From Nymphaea colorata (lineage: Eukaryota; Streptophyta; Magnoliopsida; Nymphaeales; Nymphaeaceae), in assembly GCF_008831285.2 (NCBI RefSeq), contig NC_045143.1:9559503-9623502 (forward strand): a DNA stretch of 64,000 bases. Direction: 5' to 3'. Positions within the stretch are counted from its first letter, which is position 1. Every line of letters starts with the position of its first letter. The notes below the pieces were generated by a model. The model was not told where the DNA came from, searched no databases, and saw only the letters and a list, made by a program, of their open reading frames with translations. A program made the translations under genes and the position numbers. This document shows, piece by piece, positions 10,590 through 21,492 of this stretch.

Positions 10590-13230
10590 ATATATGACCA
10601 CATTTTCACCAATTGAAAACCAATTCCTCAATCTTGTTGACATGGACATTGATTTGGAAGGGTTGTAAATAATAATGGAATGATGATGGAGTTGGTTTAA
10701 ATTGCATTTGCAAGCATGCAGGTGATAATTAAAGCTAAAACAGAGACAATTTCTTGGGATGAGTTTGACTTGTTATAGCCCACCAAATCTATGTGAAAGT
10801 ATTAATTAGGAGATCCTTTTGACTCTTGCACAAGGTGAGATTTATGTGATACTATGACCCACCAAAATCTTATAAAGAAAGGACTAGCACACAATTGTCA
10901 AAATAATGACGTACGTAAATAACAAGGAGGTCAAAGGTTGGCTTTGGCATAGCCTTATCAAGATAACATAAAGCTTAGCTGGTAGAGCTGGCAGCACCGT
11001 GAAGGACTGGCTATAAGCTTGGGCACCGGGCTGGGCCGCCACCGGGGTACCTATTACCTGGCCCGACTCGGGCCCAGGCCTGGGCCTGGAAAAAAGAGAC
11101 CCAGCCCGGTCCGATGCCCAGGCTTTCTTGGCTATAGGTGGTACACTTTAAATTGCAAACAATGATAGTATGTGACCTATAGTTGATGAATATCTTGCTT
11201 TCCATCAACATCCCAAAGCAACTTTATATGCTGAACGAAGAGGAAAGGGTCGGGTCAGGGGTTTCAGCCTCTTTTAACAAAAGATATACAAAGATAATGT
11301 AAAAGATCCAGTTGTAATACTTTACTAAATTGTATTGGTAAAAGCCTCTCTCTTTCTCATGTATATAGAAATCAGATCCTAGAGAGAGTATTTTCATCTT
11401 AAATATGTATTTGCCGCCCTCCAACTGAACGGACTCAAGTCATTGTGTGATTTAATTTTCTGTTATGTTTGGGGGTGTTTGTTTGGTAGTAGACAGAACA
11501 CAAATTGTAAAAAGAAAAATATCCTTTTTCGAAGGTGCAGGTCATGGCCTAATGCAGTAGATAGCCATGGATTAAGAATGCGAGAAGGACGAAGGAGCGC
11601 TTTTGATGCCATGCATGAACTTATTTACTGGCTGATTTTGTAACTAATTGCCTTGATCATACTTGGACATGGATTTTGGTATGTAAATGATAAATATTTT
11701 TTTATAATCTACCAAAGCCTTAAAAGTTTTGGATCATTACATTTCGAACATTATGAAATCATAATTAGATATCCAAAAAGTGGGTCTGGCTCTTAGGCTT
11801 CGGTCCATCGCGAATCTTAATTTTGGAATGGGAGAAATGAGATACAAAACACCAAACAAGTGTTTGATGGACATAATGATGAAGAATAGAGCTATTGGAG
11901 ATTAAGTATTTTGATTTTCTTTTTTAAAAAAATCATGAGGTGTTAAAGTGGTTTTTTTTAAAGGAAGCTACATCATTTAGAAAATATATCAAAACTTTCA
12001 GCCAAAGTGGAACCTTTAACGGGTATAAATGCCTTTCCACGATTTTTTTTTCTCATTTTCCGTGTCAATTTCTTTCCCTTCGCTAGACCATTCCATAGAC
12101 TCACGGAGGACGTTTGCGATCGTTGGAACACCATGGAACAGGACAGACTGTTCCATTTTCTGTTTGACCGACGCAAATGTCAAACAGAGGACCTAAAAGA
12201 CAAGTTGGACACTGTAAATTTTGTGATTGGATTGATGGAACGTAATTTTGTTCTGTCAAACGCAAAAATAACAATTATGTTTGTGGGTTGTAATTTTGTA
12301 TAATGTATTCAGACTTAAAAAACAATAGACAAAACTAACCAACATAATATTTTAGTTATCAAACAATAGACCGAAGGGACAAGGCAAACAAAACAAACTG
12401 TACGTGATGCAAACACTAGACAAGACAGACATAATCTACATAACATAAATCAAACATTGATCAAAACTAACGTAACATATATCAAGGAAAACAAATAACG
12501 ACCAAAAGAAACATGGTGTTTTGTTGATAAAACCATCAAACAATGGACACATAACCCAATAACAGGATGGACAAAACTGAGGTGTGGTAGACAGGACATC
12601 CTGTTGTCTATCTAGAAGAACAGTTATCAAACCCCCTTTGATGTTGCCTGAGTTATAGCCACTCCGGCAGCCAGTGAAGTGTCGAAGCGAGACTACAACG
12701 ACCGTTAGACCGGAACCGATGAGCTCTCTCTGTTTCTCGCCCACACCCTGAAGAGGGAGGATACGCAGATTGGGTGCAGCATAGAGTTTGCATGAAGGGT
12801 GGACTGATTTTTTTTATTATTCTTCTTCACTAACAAGAAAATGTTGTTATTAAAGCGGAGACAAAAAATTTGAGCTGAACGACATTGAATATAAAACCTT
12901 CACACTTTAAATGGCAGTGTTATATGTAAATAAACATATTGTTTAAAATATCAATTTAAAAATAAAGTGATTTTGTGGAGTTGGTATGGGCATTTGGACC
13001 TGCAAAAACAGTCCTAGTGGGATCGTTTGAAAACAAAAAGGGTAGCACAGCCCTTGCAGCTCTCTCTCTCTCTTTTATTTATCTCCATAAAAAAAAATGG
13101 GGCTGCTGTGGCACTTTTTCCACCCAAAAAAAAAATGTAGCTTCGAGGCATTGGCGGTGGTGGATGATGTTCCATGTCGCAGAGAAATACAACAGTAAAA
13201 AAAATTGGTGTGTAGACCGTCCTTTTGGGT
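10590..13230 (+). repeat. Local duplication, copy a
   Basis: Sequence from GACCACATTTTCA onward is repeated in copy b (13235-14480). Shared landmarks include the ATAATGGAATGATGATGGAG block, GCAAGCATGCAG, and the stretch around AAGCTTAGCTGGTAG. Copy a holds about 1.1 kb (about 11765-12850) that copy b lacks, plus the small inserted element at 11016-11128. Its tail (about 12850-13230) matches about 14050-14470. No gene is recognised in either copy; the longest frames differ between the copies, which argues against coding. Confidence 0.6.
11016..11128. mobile_element. Small GC-rich inserted element, 113 bp, with 8-bp target duplication
   Basis: It is flanked by TGGCTATA at 11008-11015 and 11129-11136, an exact 8-bp direct repeat. 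The ends are inverted repeats: AGCTTGGGCACCGGG on the left and, reverse-complemented, AAGCCTGGGCATCGG on the right. The interior is rich in GGGCC and CCCGG. The paralogous site in copy b (near 13705) lacks it. Together these support a mobile insertion. An 8-bp duplication suggests an hAT-type mobiliser, but the family is not identified. A larger relative with similar ends lies at 27310-27897. Confidence 0.65.
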
Positions 13231-13234
13231 GGCC

Positions 13235-14480
13235 TATTTTTTGTTCATTTATCTCATGCTCATGTCATTATCTCGTACTCTCTATCGCTATTTCGATATA
13301 TATATCTATATACTAGGACCACATTTTCATCAATTGAAAAGCAATTGATCAATCTTGTGGACATTGATTTGGAGGGGTTGTTGTAAATAATAACGGAATG
13401 ATGATGGAGTTGGTTTAAATTGCATTAGCAAGCATGCAGATGATAATTAAAGCTAAAACAGAGGCAGTTTCTTGGGATGAGTTTGACATGTTATAGTCCA
13501 CCAAATCTATGTGAAAAAATTAATTCGGAGATCATTTTGACTCCTGCACAAGGTGAGAATTATGTGATACCAATGCCCCACCAAAATATTATAAAGAAGG
13601 GTTTAGCGCACAATAATGACATAAGTAAATAATAAGGAAGTCAAAGGTTGGCTATTGTTGGATGACATAAAGCTTAGCTGGTAGGGCTGGCAGTGCCGTG
13701 ATGGATTGGTTGTCGGTGCTATTCTTTTAAATTGCAAACAGTGAGAGTATGTAACGTTTAGTTGATCAATATCCTGCTTTCCATCAATATCGCAAAGCAA
13801 CTTTGCTCCTCCGCTATGAGGAAAGGGTGAGGGGTTTCGGTCTCTTTTAACAAAGGTCATGCTCTCATGGTTGGTTGTTCATTTCTTTAGAAAAAAAACG
13901 AAAAGGAGATCGTTTTCTAAAGCAGTAGATAACCACGGAGTACGAATGCGAGAAGGACGAAGGAGCGCTTTTGAGGACATGCATGAACTTATTTGCTGGC
14001 TGATTTTGTAACTAATTGCCTAAACGATCATACTTGGAAATTTTGAACATTATGAAATCATAATAACTTTATGCTGAGCAACATTAAATGTAAGATCTTC
14101 ACACTTCAAGTGGTCGTGTTATATATAACTAAACATATTTTTAAAAATATCAATATAAAAATAAAGAGATTTTGTGGAGTTGGTGATGGCACACCACACC
14201 AACTTATATGTGGTTCGGCCACTTGAAACTGCCATAACAGCCCTGGCAGGGTCCTCTGAAAAACAAGTAGGGTTGCCATAGCAGGCTCGCAGGTCTCTTT
14301 TTTTTTTCTCCATCAGGAAGAAATGGGGTTGCTGTGGCACCCAATGCCCATGCTTTTTTTTTTTTTCCACCAAAAAAAATTGTAGCATCGGGCGTTGGCA
14401 GTGGTGGATGATGTTCCATAATGTAGAGAAACACAACGGTAAAAAGAATTGATGTGTAGACCGTTGTTACATCCTTCTGC
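13235..14480 (+). repeat. Local duplication, copy b
   Basis: Shorter sister of copy a, colinear from the TTATCTC-type repeat (13235-13300) through GACCACATTTTCATC (about 13317) to the segment ending near the 5' flank of the first P450. It lacks both the hAT-like element and the 113-bp GC-rich element found in copy a. No gene is recognised. Homopolymer runs near 14300 and 14355 break every frame. Confidence 0.6.
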
Positions 14481-14756
14481 TGGGTGCCGTCTGCAAGCTT
14501 AAGAGAGGGAAAGGACAGAGCCATCAAGTCCCCCTATGTACGGTAGATCGGGAAAACCTCCTACACTCTTGTGAAATCATATTGCACCTCATCTTTGCCT
14601 TTTCGAAAATTTTTATTCCTTTCAAATCGTGAGGATCTGGCGAATATCCACTCGGTCTTATGTCATACTCAAATCCATCAATGAAAGCAAGTCAAAATGG
14701 GCTTGGAAAAGCAATTCTTTAGCAAAAAAACATAATTTGGAATTTGGAATATGTAA

Positions 14757-14758
14757 TA

Positions 14759-14821
<63 letters not shown>
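14757..14821. repeat. (TA)n microsatellite just upstream of the first P450
   Basis: About 32 TA dinucleotides with one interruption (TATACATAT near 14775), ending 40 bp before the likely start codon. In the sister copy the equivalent interval is only a short TATATATAC tract (21441-21450), so the array expanded in unit A or contracted in unit B. Because it sits in the TATA/5' UTR zone it could affect transcription start choice. Confidence 0.85.
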
Positions 14822-14822
<1 letters not shown>

Positions 14823-14860
14823 AACGCAGACAGGCGATGACAACAATTTGGAGCAAAGCC

Positions 14861-16378
14861 ATGGAGGAAGTTTCTCTTCCAGTTTTTCTGGTAACATTTG
14901 CCCTCTTACTGGTTTATATACTAAGCTTAATTCTTCGCACCAGGGTTCCCAGGTCCGCCTCCTCCAAACCTACCTACGGCCCAAAATCCTACCCCATAAT
15001 TGGCGCTGCTCCGTCGCTCTCCCCGAACTCCCACCGCCTCCCGGAATACTTCACCGAGCTTATACAAGAATCTCCGACTGGCACCGTCTTCATCCATTGC
15101 CCCTTTGGCTCCAAACTAATTGTGACGGCCAACCCCTCCAATGTCGAGCACATACTCAAGACTCGATTTGAGGCCTACCCACTTGGCCCCATCTTCTATT
15201 CCACCTTCTATGATATCTTCGGCGATGGCATATTCAACGCCGACGGGGAGGTTTGGAAGTTGCAGAGGAAGATCGCCAGCCACGAGTTCAGCACCCGATC
15301 TCTACGCAAATTCGCAGAAACTGTCATAGGTGACCAAGTTTCCGACCGCCTCCTCCCACTCCTCACCTCGGCGGCAGCGGGAGGTACAATCTTGGATCTT
15401 CAGGATGTGCTCTCGCGATTCGGGTTTGATAACATCTGCAGGATTGCTTTCGGCGCCGGCCCTGTCTCCGACGACCTCAGTCTCTCGACTTCCGAGTTCA
15501 CCATGGCTTTTACTGTCGTGGGAAAGACTATTTGTGAGCGCATGGCTGCCGTCTCTCCTCTGGTTTGGAAGATCAAGCGGGTGCTAGGAATCGGCATCGA
15601 GAAGCTGCTCCGAGACGCTCTTCGAACGATCGACGACTTCACCAGAAACCTCATCCGTGAGAGGAAACAGAACCCCGTTACCACGCCGGAGGAGTTGGAT
15701 CTTCTCTCAAGATTTATGAATGTCGATGGTGCTGATGACAGGTTCGCGAAGGACATGGTGATCAGCTTTGCTATCGCGGGCATGTACACGACATCGGCGG
15801 CCCTGACATGGTTCTTCTGGCTGGTGTCCAGCCACCGGCACGTCGAAGAGGAGATTGTGAAGGAGATCTCATTTGTGGAATGTGGAACACTCGGCTTTGA
15901 TGATGTCAAAGAATTGAATTATTTGCACGCAGCGCTCTGTGAGAGCATGAGACTCTATCCGCCAGTCCCGGGCGATACCAAGTACGCGGCGGAAGACGAT
16001 GTGCTCCCGGACGGAACGCCGGTGCCGAAGGGGTCAAGCGTGATGTACCATTCTTACGCCATGGGGAGGACGAAATCGTTGTGGGGGGAAGACTGGATGG
16101 TGTTCCGGCCAGAAAGGTGGCTGCGGAGAGACGGAGCAGATGGTAAGTGGCGATTCGTTCCGGAGGACCCCTACAGGTATCCGGTGTTTCAGGCCGGGCC
16201 GAGGATATGCCTGGGTAAGGACTTGGCCTTCATCCAGATGAAAACCGTGGCTGCCGCCGTGCTTAGTCGCTTTAGGGTAGTTCGGTTGTCGCCGGACTTC
16301 CAGCCAGTGATGAGGTGGAACGTGACCATCCAGATGGTAGGTGGTTTTCCGGTGAAGGTGGAAGAGAGGAAGACCTGA
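14861..16378 (+). CDS. Cytochrome P450, CYP94-family-like, with I-helix Asp replaced by Tyr
   Basis: A single-exon 505-residue protein, the usual length and gene structure for CYP94. Residues 7-26 form the membrane anchor, followed by a basic stretch and a Pro-containing hinge (PTYGPKSYPIIG, 38-49). The K-helix ESMR is at 361-364, FRPERW at 415-420 and the haem loop FQAGPRICLGK at 443-453 (Cys450). The I-helix reads AGMYTTS (306-312): the acid normally before the catalytic Thr is Tyr309, while Thr310 is kept. I chose ATG 14861 because it has the GCCATGG context and aligns with the starts of both relatives. ATG 14837 in the same frame would add eight residues. CYP94 enzymes hydroxylate fatty acid omega ends or jasmonoyl-isoleucine at the endoplasmic reticulum. 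The subfamily and substrate cannot be read from the sequence, and the Tyr makes normal monooxygenase activity uncertain. Confidence 0.9.
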   Translation: MEEVSLPVFLVTFALLLVYILSLILRTRVPRSASSKPTYGPKSYPIIGAAPSLSPNSHRLPEYFTELIQESPTGTVFIHCPFGSKLIVTANPSNVEHILKTRFEAYPLGPIFYSTFYDIFGDGIFNADGEVWKLQRKIASHEFSTRSLRKFAETVIGDQVSDRLLPLLTSAAAGGTILDLQDVLSRFGFDNICRIAFGAGPVSDDLSLSTSEFTMAFTVVGKTICERMAAVSPLVWKIKRVLGIGIEKLLRDALRTIDDFTRNLIRERKQNPVTTPEELDLLSRFMNVDGADDRFAKDMVISFAIAGMYTTSAALTWFFWLVSSHRHVEEEIVKEISFVECGTLGFDDVKELNYLHAALCESMRLYPPVPGDTKYAAEDDVLPDGTPVPKGSSVMYHSYAMGRTKSLWGEDWMVFRPERWLRRDGADGKWRFVPEDPYRYPVFQAGPRICLGKDLAFIQMKTVAAAVLSRFRVVRLSPDFQPVMRWNVTIQMVGGFPVKVEERKT

Positions 16379-17825
16379 CATCAAAGCTGCCCATGCCGTT
16401 CTCTTTTAAAACCACGATGCCAACTATTCCAATGTTAGGTTGGATAATGATCAATTTCCCATCATATTCACAAGTCTTTCTCTCTATCTCTTGCTTTCTT
16501 ACTCTGTGCTACGGGATCTTCAGTACTCTTTCAGGGAGCATCTGGAAGTAGACCTTAGGAGATATCTTTAGTTTCGTGAACTGTTTTTGTGCATCCGATA
16601 TGTATGTGTGTGATTATTTTTGCTTAATATGAACAGTCGTTCTCGCAGCAGATACTTGTTGAAAGCTTCAGACTCTTTTTCTATAATTACAAAAAGCGTT
16701 TGATGCACACAACTCCAATTGATCGTTGACCTTCATCTGCCCTAGCCAGCCTTCCCTACCAATTTTTCTGTAAAAGTGAATTTAAAACAAAAACAAAAAA
16801 AAGGCTTGTCATTTGCCGTCCCCATCGAGAGGCAACGGCCATCCCGCTCGATGACGAGGGTTGGCCCTCAGGGCCTCAACCCTCGATGCCCAGACATGAC
16901 ACTCAATACTGTCCATGCTATTCACGCTATGATGGCAACTCTGCTTATGTTAGGTTTGAAAACGGCGAAATCTCTGCAAACTCCTCTTGTTTTATGTCCA
17001 TCACCAGTGCACAGCTAGTTGTATAAAACTGTTTCATGAATGATTTTACCATAGTCTATGATTGCTTTTGCATTTCATGTTATATGTCCTTATGGCCATT
17101 ATTTTCTGTTGGTTGCCGTTTTAAGGTTTGGTTTTCAAATGAGCTATTTGGTAATAATGTGTTATCGACCATGAATCTGCCTAAAAAGTGAGGTAGATTT
17201 CACTGTTCAATGAATCTGCCTTGTATTTAAAATAGATTATAAAGTGTGTTACTCAGTTACCCTTACTGAACAGCCCCAAACGAATTGCTTTAGACGTTAA
17301 AATGTCTAAACTACCCAAAAGACTAAAAGGTGAAGCCCTTTGGCCCTACATCGATAAAAAAAAAATTGCAAAGGTACACCCTCAATATCAAAACTCGTGC
17401 CCTGCAAACACTATTTATGACGAGCATATTAATATATTGATGTGATTGATCCGAGTGCTCCAGACAATTGTGGAGTAGAAGTATTTTATAACGGCTTCTT
17501 AACTCTAACTAAACCTCTTTAACAGCAATAGAAATGTGTAAAATATATTTCTAGCTTGAAAGAACCTTTAAATATGGTCCAAGTAAACCCTTTCTTAGCT
17601 CTAGCGGGAAGAGATGCAAAATAAATGCTTACCAAGTGCAGTTTCCACTTTGTGATCAGCGTTGCCAAAAGCATCTTTGGAAAAGGTGACTTGACAAAAA
17701 ACAGTGTGTCACAGACACTCAGGCTGTTTGACACCAATGTTCAATGACTTAAAATTAGGGCAGATTTATAGATAACATAGTGTTTTATGAAGCTACACCT
17801 AATCTTAAGGTAGAATCGATGGACA

Positions 17826-17983
17826 GTAACAATTGCTATGAGTACCAACTGAATCCATTGGGAACGAAAATCGATTTCATATGGAACGCAATTTCTAGGA
17901 GGCCGTAACAATCTGCTATGAGTACCAACTGAATCCATTAAGAACGAAAATCGGTTTCATACGGAACGCAATTTCTAGGAGGC
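17826..17983 (+). repeat. 79-bp tandem duplication, unit A only
   Basis: The block starting GTAACAATTGCTATGAG at 17826 is repeated with few changes from 17905, both ending …TTTCTAGGAGGCC. Unit B has a single copy (about 25305-25383), so the doubling postdates the segmental duplication or was lost in B. Confidence 0.85.
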
Positions 17984-20199
17984 CCGGGTAATTAGAGAAA
18001 TAGAATGAGGAAATAAATGCTGCATAGGCGGTTTGGGAAGGAGCTCTATCCAATGCTGGAATAAACATATGTGCTCAGAAATTGCAGTCCAAGCATTGAA
18101 ATTCTTCAGCTCCTTTCCTTTCAGCTTTGGAATCAAATACACGCTGGAAGCAGCAGACATTTAAAAATGAGCTGAGGCATTCTTATCTGTAAATAGTTTG
18201 ATTGTTGGTTTTAAGTAGGTTAGGTGGTTAGTTTAACATTCCTGTTTTTGGTTGTACCTGTTCTAGAACATTAAATTTCAAGGTAAAATATATTCTTAAA
18301 ACTTTTAGTAGTGACCAAGTGCATAAATTATATGGTAAGAGAAAAAATTACAAATGATACTAAGATGATGACATTAGAACTTTAGTCAATCTCTTTTTAC
18401 CAATATTGTTAAAAGTGATGAGGCAAAGCAGCGTGCTAACCCTATGAAACAGAGACAAAGCCTCGTGAGGCGAAGCGAAGCGTAAACTTCAGGGCAAGAG
18501 CAAAATTGTGAATTATAGAAAAAAAAATGAAAAACATATCACAAATGAACATAAAAATTAAATTAGTAAGCTATTCTACACTATTCAAATCCTGGCTAAT
18601 GTAACGAAAGTAAAACTGCATTAAATCAAACCCACTTAACTAAAACTTTATAAAGACTACTAGCAAAGATGTAACTGTACATACATATGGAATTAAGACA
18701 ACAAGACAAGTAACATGTATGATATGTTCAAAAATAACAGGAATGGAAAATAACCTTTTCTAAAAACATCTAAGACCATGCTAAAAACCAGAACTACCAG
18801 CGAAACCTCAAAAGCAGCTCCCAACGGAGTCTTCCATGGCTGAATCCTCAATTGAAATGTTGGGAAATCAACAAAAAACTTTACGATGAAGGGTCAGGAA
18901 TCGATTAGCATCTTGTACAGTGAGAGGAAAGAGTGTAGAAAAAATGAAGAACAGAATGGACGGGCGCCTAGTGCACTTTATTTTTATTTTTTAATAAAAA
19001 ATGAATGCCATGCCTGGGGCATACGCCTCACGCACATACGTACGAATGATGGGCGGCATGCGCTTCGGCCGGGGGAAGCACACGCTTCAAGTATCATGAT
19101 GGCCATTGATGGTGTCTTTGTTAGGCGTTCACTAGTAGAATAGCCTTTAGTGGTCTGTCTTCGTTGGCCTCATTTATTTTTAAGTCTCACCAATCTGCTA
19201 CTTTCTTGCTTATTGCTGTTTGGTCAAATGAATCCTCTTTTTCTTTCTTTGCTCTCTTTTCAAATGATAATAAAGCAATCGATCGAGTTGGGTGGCGTGC
19301 ACGTTTTTAGTTTTAATAAGCTAGGGTGTTATCTTGATGAAAGTATTGATATTAGGATTAGAAGTGCTTCAACTTTCTTTTGAAACTAATAGATACCATA
19401 TTTTAATCAATAAATGGACAACAGCCTCCCACCTAGCATATCTTGAACTTTCCAATTTGGTACCTAAATAGGTGCAAATTTAATTGTGGAATAACTATAC
19501 CCTGTGACAGAAGTTACGGGTGGACATTGAGCTGTTTCAAAAGACAGTGACCCAAAGAAGAGATGCTTTAATTTTCTTCTTCATACCCTTTTTGAGCTGA
19601 GCAACAACAAAAGGCATCTCGCTATTCACGGTTATGAAACTCTCCATCTCTTCTTTTCTTTCTCTTCATTATTTTTGTCATGGCAGCCATAAAACATTGA
19701 TTCTAGTTCATGAATCTGTTTCAATTTTGGGGCAGGTTCATAGAACAATACCATGTAATCATGTCATTAGCCAAGATAACATAGTTACTCAACGAGTGCT
19801 TGCGTGAGTATGCCTCAAAGATTAAGCTAGATTCATAAAACATTAGTTTTAATATTATATGAATCTGTCCTCATTTCTAGGTAAAATTCATGAGGCACCG
19901 AGTATCCATGCTGCCAACCGATCCCAAAAGGCCTCATCTCTCCATACTTTTCATCGTTTCCCACTTTTCCCCTTATCTCTTTGATCGCGGAGGAGAAATT
20001 GAATGCTCAGGTTTGCAAAGACAAATGCAGTTCTCAACAGTAAAAACTAACAACTTTGTATACAAGTGCAAAACTTTGAAAAATTGAATACCATTTAAAA
20101 AAACAAAAGATGAAAAAACACCCACTGCCACTGCCCCACCCAAGAAAAAAAAAGGACAAATGCCCATCAATGTCGTGGGCTGTACATTTTATGTACAAG

Positions 20200-20400
20200 A
20201 ACTGTTTATGTGCACAAAATATTATGCACTGGGGTTTGCAATGACCAAAAAAACCACTAATTAAGCAAAACTAAAAATGAACTTTTTTGAAAGAATAAAA
20301 AAAATATTATAAAAAGTTAACAGTTTAAAAATGTACATTTTGTTATAAAGATTTCTAAAATACCCGAACCCCTCATTTTTTTTCTTTCCGTATATGTATT
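20200..20400 (+). repeat. Dispersed AT-rich repeat, reference copy
   Basis: Hallmark words are AAAATGTACATTTTGTTATAAA and a terminal AAATACCCGAACCCC. Relatives lie at about 28950-29130 (the duplicate in unit B), about 34290-34440 (same strand) and about 39425-39600 (reverse complement). It may be a decayed miniature transposon, but I could not define terminal repeats or target duplications. Confidence 0.5.
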
Positions 20401-21492
20401 TGTTGCCTGTACACAAAACACTCCTGCAGACACAACTCATGCCTTCATCAATGACCATTCAATTGAATGATCAGTCCCAATCATGGATCGACTTCGCTCG
20501 ATTGTGCCTATCCTTCACTTTATAGAGCCCAAAAACGATTCAACTTTAACCTCACATTTGTTTTACCGCACCAAATAAGATCTGTTAGGTGATGATTAAT
20601 GGACCAATTCAAGTGAGCAATAGATGTTTTGACAATTTCAATTTATCAATGACCTCATGGCCAAGCTTGCTGAAGACAGACAAGGGCAAGCTGAGAAGTG
20701 GGTCCATATTTAGAGGAGTGAGATCCTTCACTACCTACATCATCAAAAACTTAGGACATATAAACTTTTGTGCATGACTCAACCAAATTTTGTATGGAAC
20801 GGTACTCTTACTTTGAACAAAAGGTACACATTTGGCCTTTCAATTCTTACACTCCTACATGTTTATTTGGAAGTTTGTAATGGCTCCCAATTTGCCTTTT
20901 ATCAATTGGGATTAAATTGCAGCTCATGATCCTCTTGAAACGTGTGAAACGAGAGCAATTTTGAAATGCTGTGGGAAATAATGACATTTGTAAGCATTAG
21001 CTTTCTCATTCTATTGGAAGATGTATTCTAATTTTACTTCATTGCTAAAAAACTGAAGTCTTTAATTCTTTCTTTACCTTGAAAGAATCACATCAAAAAG
21101 TCCTCGGGTTATAAAGCTAGAAAAGGAAACTGTCATTAGCTTCGTTGGACATGACCAGAGCATAACTTTGAAGATTGTTCCCAAGCAAGGGTTGGCCCTT
21201 TAAAATCTTAAGGATAGGGCAATCAAGGCCCCCTATGTACGATAGATCCAGAAAACCCCCACACTCTTGTGCAATCTTATTGCAGCTCATCTTTGCCTTT
21301 TCTGAAATTTTTATTCCTTTCAAATCGAGAGGAACTGGTGACTATCCAATCAGTTTTATGTCATCCTCAAATCTATCAATGAAAACAAGTCAAAGTGGGC
21401 TTGAAAGAGCAAGTGCTTTTAGGTAAAAATGTGCATATGTGTATATATACAAAGGCAGACCGGCGATGACAACAATTTTGTGGAGCAAAGCC

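Larger units (their letters stand above)
14496..21205 (+). repeat. Tandem segmental duplication, unit A (intact P450 plus downstream DNA)
   Basis: The unit starts in the 5' flank of the P450 near the CCCCCTATGTACG block and runs to the GATTGTTCCCAAGCAAGGG block at about 21190. The same order of landmarks recurs in unit B (21206-30262). Examples are the block ending AAGCAGCAGACAT on the minus-strand side near 18160, the CGAGGCGAAGCGAAGCG word near 18460 against 26580, the CACGCACATACGTACGAATG word near 19030 against 27138, and TTTTGTTATAAA near 20340 against 29085. Between 16379 and 21205 I see no further gene. A 79-bp tandem duplication specific to this unit lies at 17826-17983. Confidence 0.8.
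16379..21205. other. Intergenic DNA of unit A
   Basis: No gene recognised. Contents: the 79-bp tandem duplication (17826-17904 and 17905-17983), and a short minus-strand open frame (18160-17975) whose first 20 or so residues are shared with 25577-25392 in unit B. Beyond that point the two frames diverge, as expected from duplicated non-coding DNA. A dispersed AT-rich repeat lies at about 20200-20400. Confidence 0.6.

Noticed and set aside
14744-14860. Longer P450 reading frame starting upstream within the TA repeat (about 39 extra residues of Tyr/Ile repeats)
   Set aside because: The apparent first codon is TTG, the extra residues are encoded by the microsatellite, and both paralogues start at the ATG equivalent to 14861.
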